Positions 7,224-16,000 of a stretch of DNA of 18,768 nucleotides are shown in pieces (position 1 is the stretch's first letter; every line of letters begins with the position of its first letter). This stretch comes from CAYYNP01 sp964472545 (GTDB lineage Bacteria > Planctomycetota > Planctomycetia > Pirellulales > Thermoguttaceae): the NCBI GenBank assembly GCA_964472545.1, contig CAYYNP010000203.1, positions 1-18,768 on the forward strand, given 5' to 3'. A program made the position numbers and the translations under genes. The notes beneath the pieces are model-generated. The model was not told the origin of the DNA and made no database searches. It saw only the letters and a list, made by a program, of their open reading frames with translations.

Positions 7224-7925
7224 ATGAAGAAGCTCCTGCTGATCTGTGTCGGATGGTGTTTGGCGGTCGGTTGTGCATCGGCGGCCGATCCGAAGAAGGA
7301 AGAGGCCGAGTCGCTGAAGCATCCGGATACGGCTGGCTGGGACGCGCTGTTCGCCGACGATCTCTCCAATGCGGTCAAGCCCGAGAGCGTGTGGACCGTT
7401 GAGGGCGGCGTGCTTACCGCCAGCAAGGACCAGGCGATTTGGAGTGCCAAGGACTACGATAACTTCCTCCTGGACCTGGAGTTCAAAACGGCCGACGGTA
7501 CCAACAGCGGCGTGATCGTCTATTGCTCCGACACCCGCAATTGGATCCCCAACTCGGTCGAAATCCAGATCGCCGACGACTTCGCAGACAAGTGGGCCAA
7601 CGCCCCGGACACTTGGCACTGCGCCGCGATCTTCGGGCATTTGGCGCCTACGAAGAGTGCGGTCAAAAAGCCCGGCGAGTGGAACCGCTTCACCGTGCGC
7701 TGCGTCGACACGCAGATCGACGTCGTGCTCAACGGCGAGCACGTGGCCTCGATGGACATGGCCAAATGGACTTCCGCCAAGAAGAACCCCGACGGCTCAG
7801 ACATCCCGCCGTGGCTCAGCAAGCCGCTGGCCGAGTTGCCCACCAAGGGCAAGATCGGCCTGCAAGGCAAACACGCCGGGGCGCCGATCTGGTTCCGCAA
7901 CGTGAAGATCAAGGAGTTGCCGTAG
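7224..7925 (+). CDS. Exported DUF1080 / 3-keto-disaccharide hydrolase-domain protein
   Basis: ATG 7224 follows GAGAAAGGAAGAAG. The 233-residue product begins with a signal peptide (MKKLLLICVGWCLAVGCASA-A). Cys17 lies in a loose lipobox (LAVGC), so it could be a lipoprotein. The rest is one concanavalin-like DUF1080 domain (PF06439): GWDALFADDLSN, WTVEGGVLTAS, DNFLLDLEFKTADGTNSGVI, VEIQIADDF, GEWNRFTVRC, VLNGEHVASMD and the closing GKIGLQGKHAGAPIWFRNVKIKEL. Members occur in very large numbers in planctomycetes. The domain is named for 3-keto-glycoside hydrolysis, where sugars oxidised at C3 by Gfo/Idh enzymes are cleaved. That makes the Tat-exported Gfo/Idh protein at 16371 a possible functional partner, although they are 8 kb apart. 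The substrate is unknown. Confidence 0.9.
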   Translation: MKKLLLICVGWCLAVGCASAADPKKEEAESLKHPDTAGWDALFADDLSNAVKPESVWTVEGGVLTASKDQAIWSAKDYDNFLLDLEFKTADGTNSGVIVYCSDTRNWIPNSVEIQIADDFADKWANAPDTWHCAAIFGHLAPTKSAVKKPGEWNRFTVRCVDTQIDVVLNGEHVASMDMAKWTSAKKNPDGSDIPPWLSKPLAELPTKGKIGLQGKHAGAPIWFRNVKIKELP

Positions 7926-7942
7926 CGGTATCCCCATGTACC

Positions 7943-8021
7943 GTTTAGCAGCCGCCGGCACGGCGGCTTGGGGAAGAACGCACTGCGCGTTATCAAGCCG
8001 CCGTACCGGCGGCTGCTAAAC
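7943..8021. repeat. REP-like inverted pair, family C
   Basis: Arms 7943-7970 and 7994-8021 are 28-base inverted copies with one mismatch. They enclose a 23-base loop that itself contains a small AACGC/GCGTT-type palindrome. Each arm is GTTTAGCA followed by the palindrome GCCGCC-GGCAC-GGCGGC. It fills the gap between two convergent genes (stops at 7925 and 8062), so a bidirectional terminator role is likely. Single copy in this window. Confidence 0.8.
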
Positions 8022-8061
8022 AGACGATTGTCCGCATCACGCGCGGCGCCCCGAAGCTTGG

Positions 8062-11000
8062 CTACTCCGGCCGCACGATCCATCGCCGAGGCTTGCCCGG
8101 TGATAGCCGCACGGCGAGCCCTTCGGCGAGCGATTTGCCCGAGAGAGTCCGCGCCGTGCCCGTGTCGACGTTCTCGACCCGGTACCGATGCGCCTCGTCC
8201 GGCTCGACCGTAAACCACTCCGGCACGGCGTTCATCCGTGGCCAATCCTGCTTGAAACCCAGGTAGAGTCGATGCCGGGGCACGTCGAACTGCACGCGCC
8301 CTTCGTACGCCTTCTCGGATTGCATCCAGACGCAAATCCCCTCGCCAACCGGTGCCGCCCCGAGCTGCAATCCCTGCTGCCACGGCCGGGCGATCGTGTT
8401 GCGAGTGTGCAGCATCGTGTGGATCAGCACGGTGCGGACCGTGTTGGCTTCCAGCTTGTGGGTTTCCCAAAGCCTCTCGCGATTGGCGTGATCGACCAGC
8501 ACGGTGGCGATTTCGCGATCCGCCCAGATAAACGTCTCCGCCGTGGGAATCCGGCGGGTCAGATAGAGTCCGCCCTCGACCGAGTCGGCGATGTTGTCGC
8601 GCGAGCCGTGATCCCAGTTGAAGTTCAGGTAGCGCGGTTTCAGCAGTGCGGTCATCGGCCGGCGGATTGCCTCGCGATAGCGCTGTGTACCCAGGGCCAG
8701 GTCGTAATCCAGGAAACCGACGAAGTCGTATCCCCAGCCGTCGCCAATGGTCGCGTTGTCGTGGGGCCCGGGCGTGGCGTGTAGGTCGCGAACGATGACC
8801 CCGTCGGAATTGGTGCCACGGCGGAGGATCTCGCCGAACATGTACTGCAAGTGAGGCCGATACTGCTCGCACTTCTCGGGAGCCGCCGTTCGATCGACGG
8901 CGAACAACAGCCCCAGCCCGCCGACGATCTCGCAGCCGTGATCGGAAAGCCGCGTGGGCACGAACTTGCCCCGCAACAGGTAGTAGTCGGCCAGCCGATG
9001 GGCCCAATCGAGATACTCCCGATCGCCGGTCATGCAATACAGCCTCGGCAACACTTGCAGCAGCTCGCCGTTGACCTCGATGTTCGTCGAGGGGATCTTG
9101 CCGTAGGGCGTGTCGACCGGGGCGTGTTTGAACAGGTCGTCGGCCAGTTCGCACAGCCGGCCGAACCACGGGGCGTCGCGGCCGGTGATCTCGACGATCG
9201 GTACCAGGCCGTCCTTGGCGTATTCGGTCGCCCCGAAGATCATACGGTCGGCCGACACCACGATCTTGCGACCTTGGTCCATGTCGTACGGAACGGGCAG
9301 CCGATCGACGTGATTGCAGAGCCGCTGCTCGGCCGCAAGCGCGTCGACCATCACGGTGTCGAGCACCTTCTTGTCCGTATAGAAAGCCGCCCAGACGTAG
9401 AACGGATAGCAATCGGCCGCCGTGTCCTGATAGTTCCACTGCGGCCCGGTGGGGCGAAACAGCCCCGAGTGCTCGTCATGGACCGCCAGGCAGCGCTCGT
9501 GCAGCCAGCGCTGCACCTTGTCCAACGCCACGCCGGCGTATCGGGCGGAGCGGCGTGCGCGTTGCCAGTCGGGCTCGGAAGGCGCGGGGGCCCAGAGCTG
9601 CCGCGTGTGGTCGTTCAACTCGAACACGTCGGCCGCCTCTCCGACGGCTCCGTCGCCACCCGTTTCGCCCCGATCCGCCGCGTTCGTCTCCTCACCCGCA
9701 AAGCAACCCACGTGACCGTCGGCCGTAGACATATAGAGCCGGCCACCGGCAGCGGCCATGCCGTCGAAGGTCGGCGCGGCGTCGAGCGAGTACTCGGCCA
9801 GCTTCTTGCCGTCGGCGGCAGAAACGGCCCACAAGCGGCCGCCACGCTGGCCGTCGAATGCCGCCCAGGGAGCGTCCGAATCGACGACGTCGGGCGTGCC
9901 GGCGATCCACAACGTCGGCCCGGCGACGGTCATCGCTTGCACGCGAATCGGCACCTTCACCGACCACAGCTTCGCGTGATTCGGCCGCCGGGCGGCAAAC
10001 AGCGTGTAGCCGTCGGCGCCCGGGGTGAAGATCGCCCGGGCGTGCCTCGCCGTGGCGGCGAACGGCTTGATCCCGTAGGCCGTTTCCGCATCGAAGACCA
10101 GCAGCTTGCTTTGCGACTTGCCGTCGACGGTCCAATAGGTTTGGTTGAACCAGTCGTCGTCGAGCATCCCCGCACCGGACATCAGGTGCTTGCCCACGGC
10201 CGGATAGGCCCCGCGCTTCGGTTTCGCGTTCGGATCGGCCGCACTGCCGAAGTCCAAGGTGGCCGGGTCGATCTTCACGTGACGCATGTAAACGGCCGAC
10301 GCGTCGGCAAGCAGGATATCCGGCAAAGCGCCGAGTGCATCCGGCGGCATGTCGTAGGGCAGCCGGCAGTCGACCATGTCGCCCGTCTCGGGATCGGGAC
10401 TGAAGATCCGCTGCTGCCGCAGAACGTTGCCGGTGCTGGGATCGAGCGCGTAGATGTAGATCCCGCCGTCGAGGAACGACGACCGGCCGGCGGCCACGAG
10501 AGCCACGTCGTCGCGGATCAGCACGCTGCCGTGCACCGGCCAGGGCGATTCGAGTTGTTCGTGGCTCATCATCCGCAGATCGTCCGGCGCCGCACGCCTC
10601 CGCCAAACGAGTTGACCGTCGGCCATTCGCAGGCAATAGACCCAGCCGTCGGCCGATCCGAACAGGGCCAAGCCTCGATAGACGGTGGGCGGCGTGTCGA
10701 CGCGTCCGCCGGCGGTGAAGGTCCAGAGCGGTTTGCCGTCGTCGTCGGCGAGTGCCTGCACGGCATGTATCTCCGGCAAAGCGACCAGCACCTTCCCTTC
10801 GGCAATCACCGGACTACTCGGCCGGCCGTCAAGCGGCGCTTTCCACACCTCGCGCAATCCCTCACACACCTCCGTCGCCGCACACCCGCTTCGTGCCCCG
10901 TCGTGGCGATACGTCGGCCAATCTTGGGGATCTGTGGTTTGCGATTGATCGTCTATGATTTGCCCGAAGGCCGAGCCTTCCACAAAGTCAGGAACCTCCC

Positions 11001-12828
11001 GTCCCTCATCCCTCGCCCCTCGCCCCTCGCCCCTCTCTGCCGCCAACGCCCAAAACCCGTTCAGCTTGGCCGTGATATAGCAGATGCACGGGTGCGGCGG
11101 GGCGTAGAGCAGCCCGTTGCAGGGCAACACGCCGTGGCGGCAGGTGCCGCGGACCCAGTGGTGCCGCAGGTTCTCTTCGGACTGAACGTTGATGAACTCG
11201 GTGCCGCGGCGGCCGGTGATAAAGTACTGCGTGGTGGCCTTGTTGCGATAACAGCGATGGTGGTGCCCTTGATCGAGGGCCCGCTGCGTGTCGATGGTCC
11301 GCTCGACCTCGCCGGTGCGCGGGTTCAGGCCGAGCATGCGGAACTCTTCGCCGTCGTGGACCCACGCCAGACCGTCGATCAAGAAGATGTCGCCCGGGTT
11401 GTAGTGCCCCCAAACGCCACACGGCCGGCTCCACAACGTCTCACCCTTCTCTGCCGAGAAGCCCAGCAAGATCGAACGGCCGGGCGCGTTCCAGGGCTGG
11501 CTCTTGGTGCCGGAGTCGGGCTCGGTCATCAGCACCACGCCGTCGTGATAGACCAGGCTGCAGAGGTTGCCGAAGTAATAGCTGCCGTAGGTCACGGCCT
11601 TCTTTCGCGGCGGGCGCTGGCGACGCCACACGCGCTTGCCCGTCGCCAGATCCAGACCAACCACGGCGTCGTCCTCGATCAGAAACACCCGCTCCCCGCC
11701 GAGCACCATGTTCAGGTGCGTCACGCGTTCGATGGCGTCGGCCTTGGAGACGGCGCCGTTGAAGCCACCCGTCTTCCAGAGGACTTTGCCCGAGTCGGCG
11801 TCGATCGCCACGACGGACTTCTTCGCCGGCGGCTTCTCCGCTACGCGGCCGGGGCCTTGGGCGTCGTCGTTGACCACCAAGACCAGCGTCCCTTCGTGGT
11901 AAAGCACCTCGTCGGTAAACCGTGTCTGCGGGTAGGTTCTGAGCGTCTCTCCCGTCACCGCATCGAGTGCCGAAAGCGGGGCGTTGAATCCGAGCGTCAC
12001 GAACACACGGCCGTCGATCGCCACCAACCGCCGGGCGATGTGCGTGGGGTGATTCCAGCGGCCGTGTCCGTAGGAATGGTCGCTCCACTGGCTCCAGCCC
12101 CACTCGGCGATCGGTCGCCGCCAGAGCAGCGTGCCATTGAACGCATCCCGGGCGATCAGGGCCCAGCGGTCGGGCATGCCGTCGATGCCGGCCGCCGCCT
12201 CGTTGACGATCGCAAACAGCCGGCCGCCCGTCGACACCACCGCACTGACGCTGGGCGTCGCTTCGTGGTGACGCTGCCACCGCGGCTCGGCCACCCACTG
12301 GGCATGCCGCGGCGGTCCCACGGCCCGATCGTCGGCCACCGCGTTGCCGTCGGGGCCGTGCAGCCAATGGTTCCATTCGTCGAGATCGTCCGGCCACGGC
12401 TTGACCGTTTTGGTCCACGTGCCGTCCTGGCCCAAATACGCCACCCCACCCGGGCAGAGCACCCGATTCACTTCCGCCGTCGGCACGTCGCCGAGATCTT
12501 CGGCCACCACGAGGTTGACCAGATTGTCCACGTACGGCAATCGGCGTCCGTCGAACCGCTCGATCGACACCGGCCCGTAGAGCCCCAGCGACGCCACGTT
12601 CGCCCGAGCCTTCGCCACGTTCTTGGCGTCGGTATCCAAGCCCTGCACAACGTAGTTCTCCGCCGTCCGCAGTGCGGCCGTCAGCCGCCCGTCGCCACAG
12701 CCGACGTGGACTATCAGGCCCCCCTCGAAGCCCGCCGCGTCGATAACCTCTTGGGCATCCTCTGCCACGGCCGAGGAAACACCGGCGGCCAACGCGGCGA
12801 CGAGCAGCCATATCAGGGAAGACTTCAT
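8062..12828 (-). CDS. Giant exported fusion: SAM-methyltransferase fold, two PQQ-like propellers, C-terminal alpha/alpha-barrel-like region
   Basis: ATG 12828 is preferred because GAAGGA precedes it and a signal peptide follows (MKSSLIWLLVAALAAGVSSA). The product has 1588 residues. Residues about 28-135 form a class I SAM-methyltransferase fold: motif I HVGCGDGRL (41-49), acidic ribose-binding GLDTD (63-67), NLVVAEDL (105-112) and VLCPGGVAYL (123-132). Then WNHWLHGPDGN (152-162) leads into a PQQ-like propeller (to about 590) with blades such as DAFNGTLLWRRP, DAVTGETL and LATGKRVWRR. A low-complexity linker (about 598-610) separates a second propeller opening with DWPTYRHDGARSG (about 635-1070). 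Residues about 1100-1588 resemble an (alpha/alpha)6 glycosidase with a beta-rich end (CLAVHDEHSGLFRP, GDGWGYDFVGFLDYD, NFNWDHGSRDN). I cannot name the enzyme. A methyltransferase fold outside the cytoplasm, where SAM is not expected, suggests a repurposed binding domain; this is inference. Confidence 0.85.
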   Translation of the reverse strand: MKSSLIWLLVAALAAGVSSAVAEDAQEVIDAAGFEGGLIVHVGCGDGRLTAALRTAENYVVQGLDTDAKNVAKARANVASLGLYGPVSIERFDGRRLPYVDNLVNLVVAEDLGDVPTAEVNRVLCPGGVAYLGQDGTWTKTVKPWPDDLDEWNHWLHGPDGNAVADDRAVGPPRHAQWVAEPRWQRHHEATPSVSAVVSTGGRLFAIVNEAAAGIDGMPDRWALIARDAFNGTLLWRRPIAEWGWSQWSDHSYGHGRWNHPTHIARRLVAIDGRVFVTLGFNAPLSALDAVTGETLRTYPQTRFTDEVLYHEGTLVLVVNDDAQGPGRVAEKPPAKKSVVAIDADSGKVLWKTGGFNGAVSKADAIERVTHLNMVLGGERVFLIEDDAVVGLDLATGKRVWRRQRPPRKKAVTYGSYYFGNLCSLVYHDGVVLMTEPDSGTKSQPWNAPGRSILLGFSAEKGETLWSRPCGVWGHYNPGDIFLIDGLAWVHDGEEFRMLGLNPRTGEVERTIDTQRALDQGHHHRCYRNKATTQYFITGRRGTEFINVQSEENLRHHWVRGTCRHGVLPCNGLLYAPPHPCICYITAKLNGFWALAAERGEGRGARDEGREVPDFVEGSAFGQIIDDQSQTTDPQDWPTYRHDGARSGCAATEVCEGLREVWKAPLDGRPSSPVIAEGKVLVALPEIHAVQALADDDGKPLWTFTAGGRVDTPPTVYRGLALFGSADGWVYCLRMADGQLVWRRRAAPDDLRMMSHEQLESPWPVHGSVLIRDDVALVAAGRSSFLDGGIYIYALDPSTGNVLRQQRIFSPDPETGDMVDCRLPYDMPPDALGALPDILLADASAVYMRHVKIDPATLDFGSAADPNAKPKRGAYPAVGKHLMSGAGMLDDDWFNQTYWTVDGKSQSKLLVFDAETAYGIKPFAATARHARAIFTPGADGYTLFAARRPNHAKLWSVKVPIRVQAMTVAGPTLWIAGTPDVVDSDAPWAAFDGQRGGRLWAVSAADGKKLAEYSLDAAPTFDGMAAAGGRLYMSTADGHVGCFAGEETNAADRGETGGDGAVGEAADVFELNDHTRQLWAPAPSEPDWQRARRSARYAGVALDKVQRWLHERCLAVHDEHSGLFRPTGPQWNYQDTAADCYPFYVWAAFYTDKKVLDTVMVDALAAEQRLCNHVDRLPVPYDMDQGRKIVVSADRMIFGATEYAKDGLVPIVEITGRDAPWFGRLCELADDLFKHAPVDTPYGKIPSTNIEVNGELLQVLPRLYCMTGDREYLDWAHRLADYYLLRGKFVPTRLSDHGCEIVGGLGLLFAVDRTAAPEKCEQYRPHLQYMFGEILRRGTNSDGVIVRDLHATPGPHDNATIGDGWGYDFVGFLDYDLALGTQRYREAIRRPMTALLKPRYLNFNWDHGSRDNIADSVEGGLYLTRRIPTAETFIWADREIATVLVDHANRERLWETHKLEANTVRTVLIHTMLHTRNTIARPWQQGLQLGAAPVGEGICVWMQSEKAYEGRVQFDVPRHRLYLGFKQDWPRMNAVPEWFTVEPDEAHRYRVENVDTGTARTLSGKSLAEGLAVRLSPGKPRRWIVRPE
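11003..11037. repeat. Heptanucleotide tandem repeat inside the giant fusion gene
   Basis: On the plus strand five 7-base units run head to tail: CCCTCAT, then three CCCTCGC, then CCCTCTC. On the coding strand they encode the low-complexity linker around EGRGARDEGRE between the two propellers. Because seven is not a multiple of three, gain or loss of one unit would shift the frame. Confidence 0.7.
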
Positions 12829-12891
12829 GCTTTGTCCTTCGCTTCGTGTTGCGGGGGTGGTCTTCATTTCGGTAGGAGGCGATCTCGTCAC

Positions 12892-12921
12892 AGGATAGCA
12901 GGACCGACCGCATGGAGGCAA
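12892..12921 (-). promoter_or_regulatory. Candidate promoter of the giant fusion gene
   Basis: Read on the minus strand, TTGCCT (12921-12916), an 18-base spacer and TATCCT (12897-12892) lie about 60 bases before the ATG at 12828. The spacing is slightly long; both boxes keep their key bases. Confidence 0.4.
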
Positions 12922-12926
12922 CCGTA

Positions 12927-12993
12927 TAGTAGTCATCTTGCTCCGCAAGATGTCACCTCATCTTGTCATCTTGCCGCCGCAAGACGACTACTA
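12927..12993. repeat. REP-like inverted pair, family A (copy 2)
   Basis: The left arm 12927-12952 starts TAGTAGTCATCTTGC. The right arm 12967-12993 is its inverted copy with one extra base and a few changes. Each arm has the GTAG-plus-hairpin form of family A; CTCGCTCCGCGAG in copy 1 corresponds to CTTGCTCCGCAAG here, with compensating C/T and G/A changes that keep the stem. It lies between two divergent genes, just outside both candidate promoters. Confidence 0.7.
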
Positions 12994-13004
12994 CCTGCCC
13001 ACGA

Positions 13005-13033
13005 TTGATTCTCTCGCCGGTTCGAGCTACGCT
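13005..13033 (+). promoter_or_regulatory. Candidate promoter of the propeller-methyltransferase gene
   Basis: TTGATT (13005-13010), a 17-base spacer and TACGCT (13028-13033) lie about 42 bases before the ATG at 13075. The match is moderate. Confidence 0.35.
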
Positions 13034-13074
13034 GGAGTCTCTTTCCAGCGTCCGCGAACAGCCAGGATACGACG

Positions 13075-16000
13075 ATGAAGATCACACGACCGGTAGCGTT
13101 TGTCTGCTGTGTGACATTAACTTGCATGACGGCGCGAGGTGACTGGCCGATGTGGCGGGCCGACGCCGGCAGAACGAGTTACACGGCCGAGGAGCTCCCG
13201 GACTCACTAGAGTTGTCGTGGCGCGAGCAGCGCTTCCACGCGCCCCGTCCGGCATGGCCGAATCGGCCGCGGCTGGCGTTCGATCGGACCGATCAGCCGG
13301 TGGCCGCCGCGGGGCGGCTCTTCTTGGGCAGTTCGGCCGACGACAAGGTTACCGCCCTGGATCTTCGGACCAACAAGACCTTGTGGACGTTTTTCACCGA
13401 AGGCCCGGTCCGTTTCGCCCCGGCGGTCTGCGGCGATCGGCTGTTGGTGGCCAGCGACGATGGGCATCTCTACTGCCTGAGCACGGACGCGGGCCAATTG
13501 TTATGGAAGCTGCGCGGCGGCCCGCGCGATCGGCGGCTGTTGGGCAACGGCCGGATGATCTCGCGATGGCCCGCCCGGGGTGGACCGGTCGTGGTCGACG
13601 GCGTGGTCTACTTCGCCGCGGGGATTTGGCCCAGCGAAGGGATCTACGTATATGCCGTCGACGTTGCCAGCGGGAAGGTGCTTTGGTGCAACGACGACTC
13701 CGGCACGATCGAGATGCCCAAGCCGCGTGGCGGAACGGCCCATAGCGGAATCGCCGCACAGGGCCATCTGGCCGTCGGCGGCGACACGCTCATCGTGCCC
13801 ACGGGGCGCGGTGCGCCGGCCGCGTTTGACCGCCGGACGGGAAAGCTGCTCTACTTCCGCCACGCCGAGAACAAGGCCAACGGCGGCAGTGACCTGGCGG
13901 TGATCGGCCCGTTCTGTGTCTTCCGTAACAACTATCCGTCGGTCGGTCAGCGGCTGGCGGCCCTTGCCGATGGAGTAGGCGTTGGCGGGCTCTCAGGCAC
14001 GCTGGTGGCTGCCGATCCGACGCGGATCTTCTACGTCGATCGAGGGCAGCGGATTATCGGGCGTTATCGCTCGGGCGGCACGACGACCGCCGTCGACGCC
14101 CGCGGCAATGAGGTTCAGCGCCCGACGCCCGGGGAAGAGTGCCTGCGAGTCGACGCCGCTCACACGGTCGATGCCTCGCTGGCGGTGGCCGGCGGGCGGA
14201 TCATCGCCGGGGGCGACGGGCAAGTGTCGATGATCGACATTGCCTCAAAGGAGACTCTCTTCACGGCCGAACTCGACGGTGAACCCTACGGGCTGGCGAT
14301 CGACCAGGGGCGGCTGATCGTGAGCACCGATACCGGCTGGATTTACTGCTTCGCCGCGGCGTCGGATCGGCCGATGGTGTCGTGGGGCCACAAGAAGAAG
14401 ATCGATCCGGCCGCGGCCGACTCGCCGTTTGCGCTGGCGGCGGAGGAGATCGTCCAAACCACGAGCGTTCGCCGGGGTTTCTGCCTCGATCTCGGCTGCG
14501 GCGACGGCCGATTGGCGATCGAGTTGGCAAGGCGCACCGAGTTGCAGATTCTGGCGGTCGACGCGGACCCCGGGATGGTCGAAGCCGCCCGAAAGCGGCT
14601 CGATCGGGCGGGGCTCTACGGGGTGCGCGTCGCGGTGCATCTGGCCAACACGGCCGATGCGCCCTACGCCGACCGTTGTGCCGATCTCGTGGTCAGCGGC
14701 CGGTCGGTGACCGAAGGGCCGGAGACCATCGACCCGCAAGTTGTCCAGCAGATGATGAGCCCCTATCTCGGCCATGCCTGTTTGGGCAAGCCGGGAGCGA
14801 TGGAAGCACGCCAACGAGGTCCATTGTCCGGCGCCGGCAACTGGACGCACTTCTATACCGACGCCGGCAATCGCTTCTGTGCCGACGACACCGCGCTGCA
14901 CGGCCCGCTCGAGGCCCTTTGGTATCGCGACACCGATTGGCCGATGCCCTCGCGCCACGCCATGGACCCCGCCTCGTTGGTCTACGACGGCCGCTTCATC
15001 ATGATCGGCGTGGACGGGTTGCGCGTGCTCAACGCCTACAACGGCCGCACGATCTGGCAACACCGCATGGAAGGACTGTTGGACGGCTACAGCACAGGCT
15101 ACAACAAACGGCGCCGCTCGATCGGCGGCAACGCCTGCGTCGGCGACGACCGGGTCTATGTACGTTACGCCAATCGTTGCCTCTGTCTGGACGTGGCCGA
15201 CGGACGCGAACTCGGCACGTGGTCCGCGCCGGAGCCGGGCTGGTGGGGATACCTGGCCTACAGCGACGGGCTGCTGGTTGGGTCGCTGGCCGAAGCGGAT
15301 CATCGCGTCGAGGGCTTTTCCGACGAACCGATGCTCAGCCGGCTCTATACCGAGTCGAAGCGGCTGTTTGCGATGGACGCCCAGACCGGCAAGGTGATCT
15401 GGCAATACAAACCGTACGACGCCGTACACAACAACGCGATTGCCGTCGGCGCCGGACGCGTCTATCTGATCGACCGCCCGTTGGCCAAGCAGGACGACGT
15501 GCGGTTCGACCCGGGCGGCGCCCTTGAAGCCCGTGCGCGACGCGAAGCCGAGGCCAAAGGCACACGATGGCAAGACGAATACGCCCGGCTCACCGTCCAG
15601 CCGCCCGGCCGATTGTTCGCCTTGGATTTGCGTACCGGCAAGACCCTATGGGAAGTCGATGAGGTGACCGGCTCCCTCTTGGCGTTGAGCGCCGAGCACA
15701 ACGCCCTGGTCGTCGGCAACGAAGCTTCTACCGGGCTGATTGCCGATCGGGCCGGACCTCTAACCGTCTATCGGCCGGCCGACGGCGAGAAGCTCTGGGA
15801 AACCGGCGCCGGCTCGCGGCGTCCGATCCTCAACGGCCGCCAAATCGTCTTCGAGGGCCGCACCTACGACCTGCTCACCGGCGAGTCCTCGTCGTACGAA
15901 CTGCGCAAGTCGTTCACCTGCGGCCCGATGATCGCCTCGACGAACTTGCTGGTCTTCCGCTCCGCCACGTTGGGCTACTACGACTTCAGCGGCAACCGCA

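Noticed and set aside
7520..9439. A 639-codon minus-strand frame across the DUF1080 gene and the family C repeat
   Set aside because: Out-of-frame reading of the giant fusion gene followed by antisense of DUF1080; it crosses a clear intergenic hairpin element.
8851..13008. A 1385-codon open frame on the plus strand opposite the giant fusion gene
   Set aside because: Its translation is rich in Arg, His, Val and Pro without domains or a signal peptide, and it mirrors the codon bias of the minus-strand gene, which has recognisable domains throughout. It is an antisense shadow of GC-rich coding DNA.
7135..13040. A shared 12-mer (AGACTCCAGCGT and its reverse complement) near two candidate promoters, considered as an operator
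   Set aside because: In about 18.8 kb of biased DNA, several 12-base matches are expected by chance, and the two occurrences are in opposite orientation with no other shared sequence.
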